15,299 bases of DNA, from NCBI GenBank assembly GCA_934567355.1, contig CAKTJC010000049.1:1-15299 (forward strand), read 5' to 3'. A program made the position numbers and the translations under genes. This document shows, piece by piece, positions 6,972 through 13,994 of the stretch (positions are counted from its first letter, which is position 1; each line of letters starts with the position of its first letter). The stretch comes from an uncultured Oscillospiraceae bacterium (GTDB taxonomy: Bacteria; Bacillota; Clostridia; Oscillospirales; Oscillospiraceae). The notes under the pieces were generated by a model. It was given only the letters and a program-made list of their open reading frames with translations, searched no databases and had not been told where the DNA came from.

Positions 6972-6977
6972 TACAAT
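6972..6977 (+). promoter_or_regulatory. Candidate -10 box of asnB
   Basis: TACAAT (6972-6977) matches five of six bases of the -10 consensus and stands 28 bases before the asnB ATG, with GGAAAGGA (6986-6993) between them. The -35 candidate 18 bases upstream (TGGCAA) is poor. The site shares the 104-base divergent region with the small helical gene. Confidence 0.4.
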
Positions 6978-7005
6978 ATTCTGATGGAAAGGACGTGGTT
7001 AACCA

Positions 7006-8829
7006 ATGTGTGCCATTGCAGGCTGTGTTGATTTTCCAATTTCGAATGAAACCGCACTAAAAATGCTGCGCACCATGTCCCGGCGCGGACCCGACGGGCA
7101 GGGGATTTTTCGCACCAGACGCTGCACGCTGCTGCATTCCCGCCTTGCGATCATCGACCCGGAGGGCGGCAAGCAGCCCATGTCTTTGGAGCATGAGGGC
7201 GAAACCTATACCATCTGCTATAACGGTGAGCTCTATAATACATCGGAAATTCGTCGGGAGCTGGAGCGGCTGGGGCATCATTTCCTGGGGCATTCGGATA
7301 CCGAGGTCGTGCTCCATGCCTATGCCCGGTGGGGAGAGGAATGCCTGCACCGGTTCAATGGGATTTTTGCCTTCGCCGTGTGGCAGAGCAAGCGTCAGCG
7401 GCTCTTCCTTGCCCGGGACAGGATCGGTGTCAAGCCTCTTTTCTATGCGGAAAGACCGGGCGGGATCGTGTTCGCCTCGGAGATCAAAACACTGCTCTGC
7501 TGCCCGGAGATCAAACCGGAGCTGGATGCGCAGGGCGCTTATCAGCTCCTGCTGCTTGGCCCCGGACGCATTCCCGGCAGCGGCGTGCTTCGGGGCATAC
7601 GGGAGGTTGAGCCGGGCTGGTTCGGCTATTTTGAGGAGGGCGCACTTGCGCTGCATCCGTATTGGAAGCTTACGGATCATCCCCACGAGGACACACTGGA
7701 GCAGACCTGCGAGCATGTCCGCGCATTGGTGACCGACGCCATCCGGCGTCAGATGGTCTCGGATGTGCCGCTGGGTACCTTCCTCTCCGGCGGGCTGGAT
7801 TCGAGCATCATCAGCGCCGTCTGCGCCGCCGAAATGACACAAAGAGGCGAGGTGCTGCAAACCTTCTCGGTGGACTACCTGAATAACGACCGCTATTTTG
7901 TTCCCGGAAAATTCCAGCCCAATTCGGATAACGCCTACATTGAAAAAATGCTCTCTGCCATTCGCTCCCGGCATCGCTGGACGGTGCTGACACCGCAGAA
8001 TCTTGTGGATTCGCTGGAGCCTGCCACGGATGCACGCGACCTTCCGGGCATGGCAGATGTGGATTTTTCGCTCCTGGCCTTCTGCGCCGACATCCGGCAG
8101 CATGTGAAGGTTGCCCTTTCCGGCGAGTGCGCGGATGAGATCTTCGGTGGCTATCCCTGGTATCGGGATCCCGAGGTGCGCGAAAAGGCAGGCTTCCCCT
8201 GGTCGCAGACCACGGCGCAGCGCGCCGGACTGCTGACGGATACACTGCGGCAGGGCGCTTCGGTGGAGGAATTTGTAATGGATGAATACCAGCGCACCTG
8301 CCGGGAGAGCGACATTCTCCCCGAAAATCCGCCGCTGGAGCGCAGAATGAAGGAGATGGTCAACCTCAATTTCCGCTGGTTCATGCAGACCCTCCTTGAC
8401 CGCAAGGATCGCATGAGCATGTATTCCGGGCTGGAGGTTCGCGTGCCATTCTGCGATTACCGCATTGCCGAATACCTCTACGCCGTGCCATGGGAGATGA
8501 AGGATCTGGACGGGCGCGAAAAGGGACTGCTACGCCGCGCAGTGCAGGGGCTTCTCCCGGCGGAAATCATCACCCGCAAGAAAAGCCCCTATCCCAAAAC
8601 CTATGATCCCCACTATGAGGAACTGGTGCAGCGCCGCCTGGAAGCAGTGCTGAAGGAGAAAAATAATCCGCTTTTTGCGCTGATCGACCGAAAAAGGCTC
8701 ATTTCCTTCCTGCAGCAGGAAAATGAATGGCCATGGTACGGCCAGCTGATGCGCCGCCCGCAGACCATGGCATATCTTTTGCAGATTGACTACTGGCTCA
8801 AAGCGTATAAAGTGAATCTTTTTATATAA
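7006..8829 (+). CDS. asnB: Asparagine synthase (glutamine-hydrolysing)
   Basis: Makes asparagine from aspartate, ATP and glutamine in the cytoplasm. The 607-residue protein begins MCAIAG, so Cys2 becomes the N-terminal nucleophile of the class II glutaminase domain (about 2-200, with CYNGELYN, GHSDTEVVLHAY and ARDRIGVKPLFY). The synthetase domain (about 225-600) carries the pyrophosphate loop SGGLDSS at 261-267, ALSGECADEIFGGYPWY, and the C-terminal RVPFCDYRIAEY region. The length is normal for a complete AsnB. The ribosome binding site AAGGA is somewhat far (about 12 bases) from the ATG, but the Cys2 requirement fixes this start. It is monocistronic, with its own terminator, and divergent from the small helical gene. 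A peptide-modifying AsnB paralogue (for example amidating cell wall or a natural product) cannot be excluded, but no such neighbours are seen. Confidence 0.95.
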   Translation: MCAIAGCVDFPISNETALKMLRTMSRRGPDGQGIFRTRRCTLLHSRLAIIDPEGGKQPMSLEHEGETYTICYNGELYNTSEIRRELERLGHHFLGHSDTEVVLHAYARWGEECLHRFNGIFAFAVWQSKRQRLFLARDRIGVKPLFYAERPGGIVFASEIKTLLCCPEIKPELDAQGAYQLLLLGPGRIPGSGVLRGIREVEPGWFGYFEEGALALHPYWKLTDHPHEDTLEQTCEHVRALVTDAIRRQMVSDVPLGTFLSGGLDSSIISAVCAAEMTQRGEVLQTFSVDYLNNDRYFVPGKFQPNSDNAYIEKMLSAIRSRHRWTVLTPQNLVDSLEPATDARDLPGMADVDFSLLAFCADIRQHVKVALSGECADEIFGGYPWYRDPEVREKAGFPWSQTTAQRAGLLTDTLRQGASVEEFVMDEYQRTCRESDILPENPPLERRMKEMVNLNFRWFMQTLLDRKDRMSMYSGLEVRVPFCDYRIAEYLYAVPWEMKDLDGREKGLLRRAVQGLLPAEIITRKKSPYPKTYDPHYEELVQRRLEAVLKEKNNPLFALIDRKRLISFLQQENEWPWYGQLMRRPQTMAYLLQIDYWLKAYKVNLFI

Positions 8830-8841
8830 GAATTTATATAA

Positions 8842-8874
8842 AATCTGCCTGCTCCATCCCAGAGCAGGCAGATT
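8842..8874. terminator. Bidirectional terminator between asnB and the antiporter gene
   Basis: A perfect 13-bp stem, AATCTGCCTGCTC (8842-8854) with GAGCAGGCAGATT (8862-8874) and a 7-base loop. It has GTTT after it on the + strand and TTTATATAAATTC on the - strand. It lies between the stops of two convergent genes (8829 and 8883). Confidence 0.8.
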
Positions 8875-8882
8875 GTTTCAGG

Positions 8883-9851
8883 TCACATGGCAAACTGGAA
8901 AATGCAGAACGCTGCATAAATGCACAGCAGAACGATGCCCTGCCACCGCCGCAGCTTTTTCGTAAACAGGGGCGGCAGCGTCAGCAGTGCCATCACAAAG
9001 AGCATCAGCGGAATATCCACAACCAGCGAGGCGTTCCTGCCCCACAGCAGCTTTTCGCTGGGGATGGAGAAGGGTTTCAAGACCGATGCAACGCCAGATA
9101 CCAGCACCAGATTCAGGATGTTTGCGCCGATCACATTACCCAGGGAGAGGGAGCCGTGTCCCTTGACCAGGGAGGTGATGGCGGTAACCAGCTCGGGAAG
9201 GGAGGTGCCCAGTGCCACAAAGGTCAGCGCGATCACTGATTCCGGCACGCCCAGCGCCTGAGCAATCAGTGTCCCGTTGTCCACCAGCAGGCGGGAACCC
9301 ACTGCAATCAGCGCCGCACCGGCGATGAGCAGCAGAATGCTGACGCTCAGCGACCTGACTTTTCCCTGCGGCGCATCTTCCGCACCGGCAGAAACGGGAT
9401 TTTTCATTCCCTGGCGGACGGTGCAGAGGAGATACAGTGCCAGGAGCACCAGCAGGCAGATGCCGATGGCGTAGCCGAAATATCCTGTGAGATATGCATT
9501 CAGGCAGTAAATGGCGGCGGCGCTGAAAAAGAAGATAACGGGCAACTTCAGGCTCTTGGGGTCGATGGAGGCCGGGCGAACGGCTATGGTGATGGCTGCA
9601 ATCAGCGAGGTATTGCAGATGATGGAGCCGATGGCATTGCCGTAGGCAATTTCTCCATGACCGCTGACAGCGGAGGTGGCTGATACCATCACCTCCGGCA
9701 GTGTGGTGCCCAGAGAAACCACTGTTGCACCGATGATCAGCTCCGGCACATGGAAATGCGCTGCAATATCCGTTGCGCCGTCCACGAACCAGTCGCCGCC
9801 CTTGATCAGCAGCACCAGTCCCAGCGCAAATAGCAGAACGGGAAGAAGCAT
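8883..9851 (-). CDS. Calcium/sodium antiporter, CaxA/YrbG type
   Basis: An inner membrane cation exchanger of the Ca2+:cation antiporter superfamily, expected to export Ca2+ in exchange for Na+. The 322-residue protein has about ten hydrophobic segments and the two inverted alpha repeats: SLGTTLPEV (46-54) with GNAIGSIICN (71-80), and ALGTSLPELV (213-222) with GNVIGANILN (238-247). The central hydrophilic loop lies at about 146-168. The ion-binding Glu residues (Glu53, Glu220) are present. AAGGAGAG precedes the ATG. It starts 20 bases after the acyltransferase-like gene and shares its promoter. Substrate specificity is from the family, not tested; other cations are possible. Confidence 0.93.
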   Translation of the reverse strand: MLLPVLLFALGLVLLIKGGDWFVDGATDIAAHFHVPELIIGATVVSLGTTLPEVMVSATSAVSGHGEIAYGNAIGSIICNTSLIAAITIAVRPASIDPKSLKLPVIFFFSAAAIYCLNAYLTGYFGYAIGICLLVLLALYLLCTVRQGMKNPVSAGAEDAPQGKVRSLSVSILLLIAGAALIAVGSRLLVDNGTLIAQALGVPESVIALTFVALGTSLPELVTAITSLVKGHGSLSLGNVIGANILNLVLVSGVASVLKPFSIPSEKLLWGRNASLVVDIPLMLFVMALLTLPPLFTKKLRRWQGIVLLCIYAAFCIFQFAM

Positions 9852-9871
9852 TGTGTCCTCTCCTTTGTCCC

Positions 9872-10753
9872 TTATCGTTTAATGGCGTACTCCACCGGCG
9901 TATCTGCGGGCATATCCAGCAGCTCGGGGTGGCTCAGCAGCTCCTTGACCAGCGCAACCGTGCCGGAGTAATAATAGCCGTCGGCGATCCGTTCATCCAG
10001 CGTGATGCCGATGGGGATCACCTCGTGCAGGTCGGGGGTGCCGTCCTTCAGGTATTCCATCTTCAGCTGCTTCTTGCCGATGACGATGAAGCAGGAATTG
10101 GTGCCCCAGTTGACCAGATGGTGATAGCCGCATTCCAGGCCGATGGAGCCCAGATTGGAAAGGAAGATGGCGGCATGATTCGGGTCGGAACCGATCAGAC
10201 TCTGGGGCGCCCAGCCGTGCTTGTCCAGCCACAGAACAAAGCTGGCAACAGCGTTGATCAGCCACTGGGGCAGCTTGGAAACGACGTCCATTGCGCCGGT
10301 GGAGGTGTCGGCAATATCCTCGCGCTTGGTGTCGTGAATGACACTCATGATCTTCTCGTGATAGGAATCCATGGTATCCTTCGGGTCAAACTTAAAATTG
10401 GCCAGCGCTTCTTCCGCTTTGTCGCTGAAACGCTTCTTTACGGTGAAGGCGACGGTGATTTCGTTGCGCTGATACAGCCGCCGGTTGCACACAAAGCGGT
10501 TCATCCGAGGCCGCAGAACAAATGCCTTGCCGACGGCGCAGCTGATAACATGGAAGAAGGTATACTTGTCCTCTGTCCGCCCGGCGTTTTTCTTTTCCAG
10601 GTAGGCTTCCAGCGGACGGTAGTCCAGGTCGAAGCTGATGTATGCCTCATTATCCGCACGGTTCGGCATGATGCAGGGCATAATCCGGTTCATCGACGGA
10701 ATATCCTTCAGCCAGACCGCATCCCGGCGGTCGCCTCTTTTCTTTTTGGGCAT
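9872..10753 (-). CDS. E2-like acyltransferase domain protein without lipoyl domain
   Basis: A 293-residue stand-alone protein of the chloramphenicol acetyltransferase/2-oxoacid dehydrogenase E2 catalytic fold. Visible family traits: YTFFHVISCAVGKAF (64-78), which matches the E2 helix, AIFLSNLGSIG (195-205), and the C-terminal PIGITLDERIADGYYYSG (247-264). The last corresponds to the catalytic DHRxxDG of E2, but the His is Glu254 here. There is no lipoyl or peripheral-subunit-binding domain and no E1/E3 neighbour, so it is not part of a dehydrogenase complex. It may use another acyl donor, act with a different mechanism, or be non-catalytic. The basic start (MPKKKRGDRR) has no signal peptide. 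The ATG at 10753 follows GGAGGG by 6 bases; the longer frame to 11203 reads through the promoter and spoIID and is rejected. It is first in the operon with the antiporter; the functional link is unknown. Confidence 0.85.
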   Translation of the reverse strand: MPKKKRGDRRDAVWLKDIPSMNRIMPCIMPNRADNEAYISFDLDYRPLEAYLEKKNAGRTEDKYTFFHVISCAVGKAFVLRPRMNRFVCNRRLYQRNEITVAFTVKKRFSDKAEEALANFKFDPKDTMDSYHEKIMSVIHDTKREDIADTSTGAMDVVSKLPQWLINAVASFVLWLDKHGWAPQSLIGSDPNHAAIFLSNLGSIGLECGYHHLVNWGTNSCFIVIGKKQLKMEYLKDGTPDLHEVIPIGITLDERIADGYYYSGTVALVKELLSHPELLDMPADTPVEYAIKR

Positions 10754-10786
10754 ATCTTTCCCTCCAATGGTGATAAATATAGATGC

Positions 10787-10815
10787 ATTATAGCAGAGTT
10801 CGGAATTGAATGCAA
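10787..10815 (-). promoter_or_regulatory. Extended -10 promoter of the acyltransferase/antiporter operon
   Basis: On the - strand TGCTATAAT: a perfect TATAAT at 10787-10792 with the extended TG at 10794-10795. A 17-base spacer separates it from a weak -35 (TTGCAT, 10810-10815). The leader would be about 28 bases. It faces away from spoIID. Confidence 0.65.
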
Positions 10816-10880
10816 ACAATTTCTGACAGGATTTGAAGCAAAATCGTGCTATCCTATTTGCTGCAACGGAGGGACAGGCA

Positions 10881-11816
10881 ATGAAGACAGGAAAAATGAT
10901 TTTGATGCAAACGGCTTTGCTAATACTCCTGGTTCCGGCAGTTCTTTTTCCATTCTTCCGGGAGGGGGCGCGGGAGGTTGCCCATGCGGCGTCTACCGCG
11001 CCGGAGCCGCGCAGGATCCTTGTTCGGCATGGGGATGTAAATATCAAAATGGAGCTGGAGGAGTATGTGGTCGGCGTGGTTCTGGCGGAGATGCCTGCGG
11101 AATATGAGCCGGAGGCATTAAAGGCGCAGGCCGTGGTGGCGCGCACGTTCGTATGGAAGGCGGCAAGCACCGGCGGCAAGCACGGTGACGGCGCGGTCTG
11201 CACCGACCCTGCCTGCTGCCAGGGCTACGTCGCGCCGGGGCAGTTCCTTCAGTCCTATGGCACTGATGCGGATCTGGAAAAAATTCGTGCCGCCGTCGAT
11301 GGTTCAGCCGGGCTGGTGCTTACTTACGGGGGAGAGCTAATCGAGGCAACCTATTTTTCCAGTACCGCCGGTTATACCGAGGATGCTGCCGCCGTCTGGG
11401 GCAGCAGTTATCCCTATCTTATCCCGCGGGAGAGCCCGGAGCAGGTGCCGGAGGAATATACCGTCTACTCCCGCGCGTGGCTGGAGAAGAATCTGGGCGT
11501 CCGGCTGGGTGAGGACATGCAGTCCTGGTTTTCCCAGTGGGAATATACGGCAGGGGAGGGCGTCGCTTCGGTATCGGTGGGCGGCAGAAGCTTTTCCGGT
11601 ACGACCCTTCGTCAGAAGCTGCAGCTGCGCTCCACCGTTTTTTCCGTGACGGTTCAGAATGATGCCGCGATCTTCTGCACTCGGGGCTACGGGCACCGGG
11701 TCGGCATGAGCCAGCTGGGCGCGGATGCCATGGCAGCCGCCGGGAGCGCCTTTGCGGACATCCTCTCATACTACTATCCCGGCACAACATTGGAAGAAAT
11801 AACGGATTATCATTGA
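10881..11816 (+). CDS. spoIID: Stage II sporulation protein D, SpoIID
   Basis: A membrane-anchored lytic transglycosylase that cleaves denuded glycan strands during engulfment in the mother cell. The 311-residue protein has an N-terminal anchor (about 7-25) and the core motif EEYVVGVVLAEMP with catalytic Glu70, followed by EALKAQAVVARTF. Other family traits are the Cys-containing loop VCTDPACCQGY (Cys107, Cys112, Cys113), YFSSTAGYTEDAAAVWG (158-174) and GYGHRVGMSQLGADAMA (269-285). The usual GHGVGMSQ has Arg at the second Gly. The ATG at 10881 has GGAGGG about 7 bases upstream. I see no convincing sporulation promoter in the 127-base divergent region, though one is expected. It is 57 bases upstream of the nucleoside kinase start, which has its own promoter. 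A second SpoIID-fold protein, the SleC-like enzyme, is encoded in the same window. Confidence 0.92.
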   Translation: MKTGKMILMQTALLILLVPAVLFPFFREGAREVAHAASTAPEPRRILVRHGDVNIKMELEEYVVGVVLAEMPAEYEPEALKAQAVVARTFVWKAASTGGKHGDGAVCTDPACCQGYVAPGQFLQSYGTDADLEKIRAAVDGSAGLVLTYGGELIEATYFSSTAGYTEDAAAVWGSSYPYLIPRESPEQVPEEYTVYSRAWLEKNLGVRLGEDMQSWFSQWEYTAGEGVASVSVGGRSFSGTTLRQKLQLRSTVFSVTVQNDAAIFCTRGYGHRVGMSQLGADAMAAAGSAFADILSYYYPGTTLEEITDYH

Positions 11817-11841
11817 AAAAATCATATTTTTATGTTAGAAT
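11813..11841 (+). promoter_or_regulatory. Sigma-A promoter of the nucleoside kinase gene
   Basis: TTGAAA (11813-11818), a 17-base spacer, and TAGAAT (11836-11841). The -35 contains the TGA stop of spoIID. The leader to the ATG at 11873 would be about 25 bases with GGAGGTG in it. This lets the kinase be expressed apart from sporulation. Confidence 0.7.
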
Positions 11842-11872
11842 CTTCCAACACAGATCTAGCGGAGGTGTAAAT

Positions 11873-13573
11873 ATGCAATTGAAGATCGATGGTGTCGCCG
11901 TTCAGGCAAGCCCCGGCCAGTCCCTGCGGGAGCTGATTCAGAGCTTGGGCATGGATTCCGACCATTTGAAGAACCGACCTTTGGCTGCCAAAATTGCCGG
12001 TGAGGTTTTCACACTGAACTATATTCCCGTCCGTGCCACTACGCAGGAACAGGATAGCACCACCATGCGCCGTGCCATGGCTGCCTCCAATGGGGAGGTG
12101 CATCTGCTGCGCTATTTTGAGAACCCAGGGAAAAAAGTGTATACCCGGACGGCGAGCTTCCTGGTGTTTATGGCGATCCGTGCGCTTTGGCCGGATGCCG
12201 CCGCGAAAATCAGCTGCACGCTGGGCAGCAGCGTCTTCATTTCCATCGAGAAGGAGGGCGGCATTTCGGTGGAGGCGCTGAAGCAGAAGGTCGCCGCCTA
12301 TATCCGGGAGGATTTCCCGATCCTCCGTAAGCGGATCACCCGGCAGGAGGCCATTGACCAGTTCCGGCGGAACGATCAGCCCGATAAGGCGGAGCTGCTG
12401 CAATGGTGCCCGGAGGATTCCTTCGACGAATATGTCTATCAGGATTATTCGGATTATTTCTTTGGGGAGATGCTTCCGTCCTCCGGCTACCTGACGGTCT
12501 GGAATCTGCTTCCGGCAGAGGGCGGCGTGATTTTGCTCTACCCGGACGATCTGAACCCGGACGTGACTACCAAATTTGAGGCCAGCCCCAATTTCTTCTC
12601 CGTCTTCTCCGAGGGCAAACGCTGGGGTACGCTGATGGAATGCGAGACGGTGTCCGACCTGAATCAGAAAACGGTTTCCGGCAGCATCCGGGAGCTGATC
12701 CGCGTCAACGAGGCGCTCCATGAAAAGCGGATTTCGCAGATCGCGGATATGGTATGCCAGCGTTCCGCCCAGGTGGTCATGCTGGCCGGCCCCAGCTCCT
12801 CCGGCAAAACCACCACTGCCAACCGCCTGGCCATCCAGCTTCGGGTGCACGGCAAAAAGCCCATCCTGATGAGTCTGGATAACTATTACATCGACCGGGA
12901 GAAACTCACCCCCGGACCTGACGGCAAGGTAGATTTGGAGCATATCAATACGCTCGATACCGAGCTGTTCCGGCAGAATATCTCCTGCCTGCTCTCCGGC
13001 GGCGAGACGGCGCTTCCGACCTTCAGCTTCGTGCAAGGCAAGCGCGTCTGGGATGGGCGCAAGCTTCGCCTGGAGGATAATTCCGTCATCATCGTGGAAG
13101 GGATCCATGGCCTGAATCCGCAAATGGTGCCCGATGGCGTGCCGGAGAACAAAATCTTCAAGCTCTACGTCAGCCCGCTGCTGCCGCTGAACCTGGACGA
13201 TCACAACCGCGTCCCCACCAGCTACCTACGCCTCTTGCGCCGTATCGTGCGAGACTACGAAACGAGAGGCTCCTCCGTCCAGCGGACGATCTCTATGTGG
13301 GACTCCGTCCAGAGCGGTGAAAAACGCTGGATTTTCCCCTATCAGGAGAATGCGGACGTCATTTTCAACAGCTCCACCTTATATGAGCTGGCCGTTTTGA
13401 AGAAGCACATTTTCCCCCTGCTCACCGAGATCATGCCGGAGGACAGCTGCTACGACCAGGTTCGATCCATCGTCAGCATCCTCAATTACATCCGCGAAGC
13501 CGACGTGGACGACGAAATTCCCCCCACCAGCATCATCCGCGAATTCATCGGCGGCAATACCTTCTATCGGTAA
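11873..13573 (+). CDS. Nucleoside (uridine) kinase with N-terminal threonyl-tRNA synthetase-like domains
   Basis: A 566-residue cytoplasmic protein. Residues about 1-55 are TGS-like (MQLKIDGVAVQASPGQSLRE). About 75-240 resemble the second additional (editing-type) domain of threonyl-tRNA synthetase (YTRTASFLVFMAIRALWPDAA), but the HxxxH zinc motif is absent. About 300-560 is a uridine kinase/phosphoribulokinase-type P-loop domain: Walker A GPSSSGKTT (306-314), SLDNYYIDREK (334-344) and VIIVEGIHGLN (405-415). The kinase part is expected to phosphorylate uridine/cytidine or a related nucleoside. The long architecture is known in Clostridia and Thermotogae, so it is not a chimera of this genome; the role of the N-terminal part is unsettled. 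The ATG at 11873 follows GGAGGTGTAAAT; the longer frame from 11813 overlaps spoIID and is rejected. Confidence 0.9.
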   Translation: MQLKIDGVAVQASPGQSLRELIQSLGMDSDHLKNRPLAAKIAGEVFTLNYIPVRATTQEQDSTTMRRAMAASNGEVHLLRYFENPGKKVYTRTASFLVFMAIRALWPDAAAKISCTLGSSVFISIEKEGGISVEALKQKVAAYIREDFPILRKRITRQEAIDQFRRNDQPDKAELLQWCPEDSFDEYVYQDYSDYFFGEMLPSSGYLTVWNLLPAEGGVILLYPDDLNPDVTTKFEASPNFFSVFSEGKRWGTLMECETVSDLNQKTVSGSIRELIRVNEALHEKRISQIADMVCQRSAQVVMLAGPSSSGKTTTANRLAIQLRVHGKKPILMSLDNYYIDREKLTPGPDGKVDLEHINTLDTELFRQNISCLLSGGETALPTFSFVQGKRVWDGRKLRLEDNSVIIVEGIHGLNPQMVPDGVPENKIFKLYVSPLLPLNLDDHNRVPTSYLRLLRRIVRDYETRGSSVQRTISMWDSVQSGEKRWIFPYQENADVIFNSSTLYELAVLKKHIFPLLTEIMPEDSCYDQVRSIVSILNYIREADVDDEIPPTSIIREFIGGNTFYR

Positions 13574-13588
13574 ATCGGGGAAAGAAAG

Positions 13589-13642
13589 CTGAATGGCTCC
13601 AGTCTCTTACACCGCCGTGTGCACCATTCAGTACACGGCGGT
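13589..13642 (+). terminator. Overlapping inverted repeats after the nucleoside kinase gene, probable terminator
   Basis: A perfect 10-bp stem ACCGCCGTGT (13611-13620) with ACACGGCGGT (13633-13642). A second 8-bp pairing CTGAATGG (13589-13596) with CCATTCAG (13624-13631) uses the loop of the first. The two cannot form together because only one base would have to span the lower stem. The following bases (TCAATTCTC) are poor in T, so termination may be inefficient. Confidence 0.45.
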
Positions 13643-13801
13643 TCAATTCTCACAATGCCACTGCAAATCTGCTGTATCCTTACGCATCTGCTGGCCCAAA
13701 GCCATGTTTTCAAATACCGTCATGGGGCACGGCGCAAAGTCCTGAAATTCAAATCCCAGATTGCGCTTCTCCAGCAGCAGGTTGATTTCTGAACCGTCCA
13801 T
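13643..13801 (-). pseudogene. Relic of an ABC-transporter ATPase (Q-loop region), 52 codons
   Basis: A short reading frame of 52 residues, beginning MDGSEINLLLEKRNLGFEFQ and continuing DFAPCPMTVFENMALGQQMRK. It matches the segment just after Walker A in PotA/UgpC/CysA-type importers, where the pattern is roughly [27 protein letters not shown]. The Q-loop Gln is kept, but one residue near the Pro is missing and no Walker A, signature or Walker B motif lies nearby on either side. The tail (DTADLQWHCEN) is not ABC-like. AGGA stands about 8 bases before the ATG, so it may still be translated. A decayed fragment is the best reading; a small functional protein is less likely. The rest of the 13574-13994 stretch contains only the inverted repeats and the promoter of the next gene. 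Confidence 0.6.
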
Positions 13802-13925
13802 GTCTCTTTTCCTTTGCTATTCAGTATAGCCCACTTTTGTAAATCCCGCTTGCAAGGGGAAGTTATGGTTTTTGCAAAATGACGTACAGTTCCGGTAAAA
13901 TAGAGCCATAGAGCCTGTTTTCACC

Positions 13926-13954
13926 TGGACATTTCATGGTGTCTATGCTATACT
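13926..13954 (+). promoter_or_regulatory. Sigma-A promoter of the ROK kinase gene
   Basis: TGGACA (13926-13931), a 17-base spacer, and TATACT (13949-13954), each five of six to consensus. The start point would be near 13961, leaving a leader of about 34 bases. Confidence 0.7.
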
Positions 13955-13963
13955 CCCAACAGT

Positions 13964-13980
13964 GGCCAGACTTTCTGGCC
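13964..13980 (+). promoter_or_regulatory. Inverted repeat at the 5' end of the ROK transcript
   Basis: GGCCAGA (13964-13970), 3-base spacer, TCTGGCC (13974-13980). It sits at about +4 to +20 from the predicted start point, so it is either an operator for a repressor or a stabilising hairpin at the mRNA 5' end. Confidence 0.5.
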
Positions 13981-13994
13981 GGTAAATTGATGGA

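Noticed and set aside
9872..11203. Long - strand frame giving a 443-residue acyltransferase
   Set aside because: The extra 150 residues overlap the promoter and the start of spoIID on the other strand and have no family similarity. The GGAGGG site marks the ATG at 10753.
13589..13642. H-type pseudoknot formed by the two inverted repeats
   Set aside because: The last loop would be one base and could not cross an 8-bp stem; alternative pairings are more plausible.
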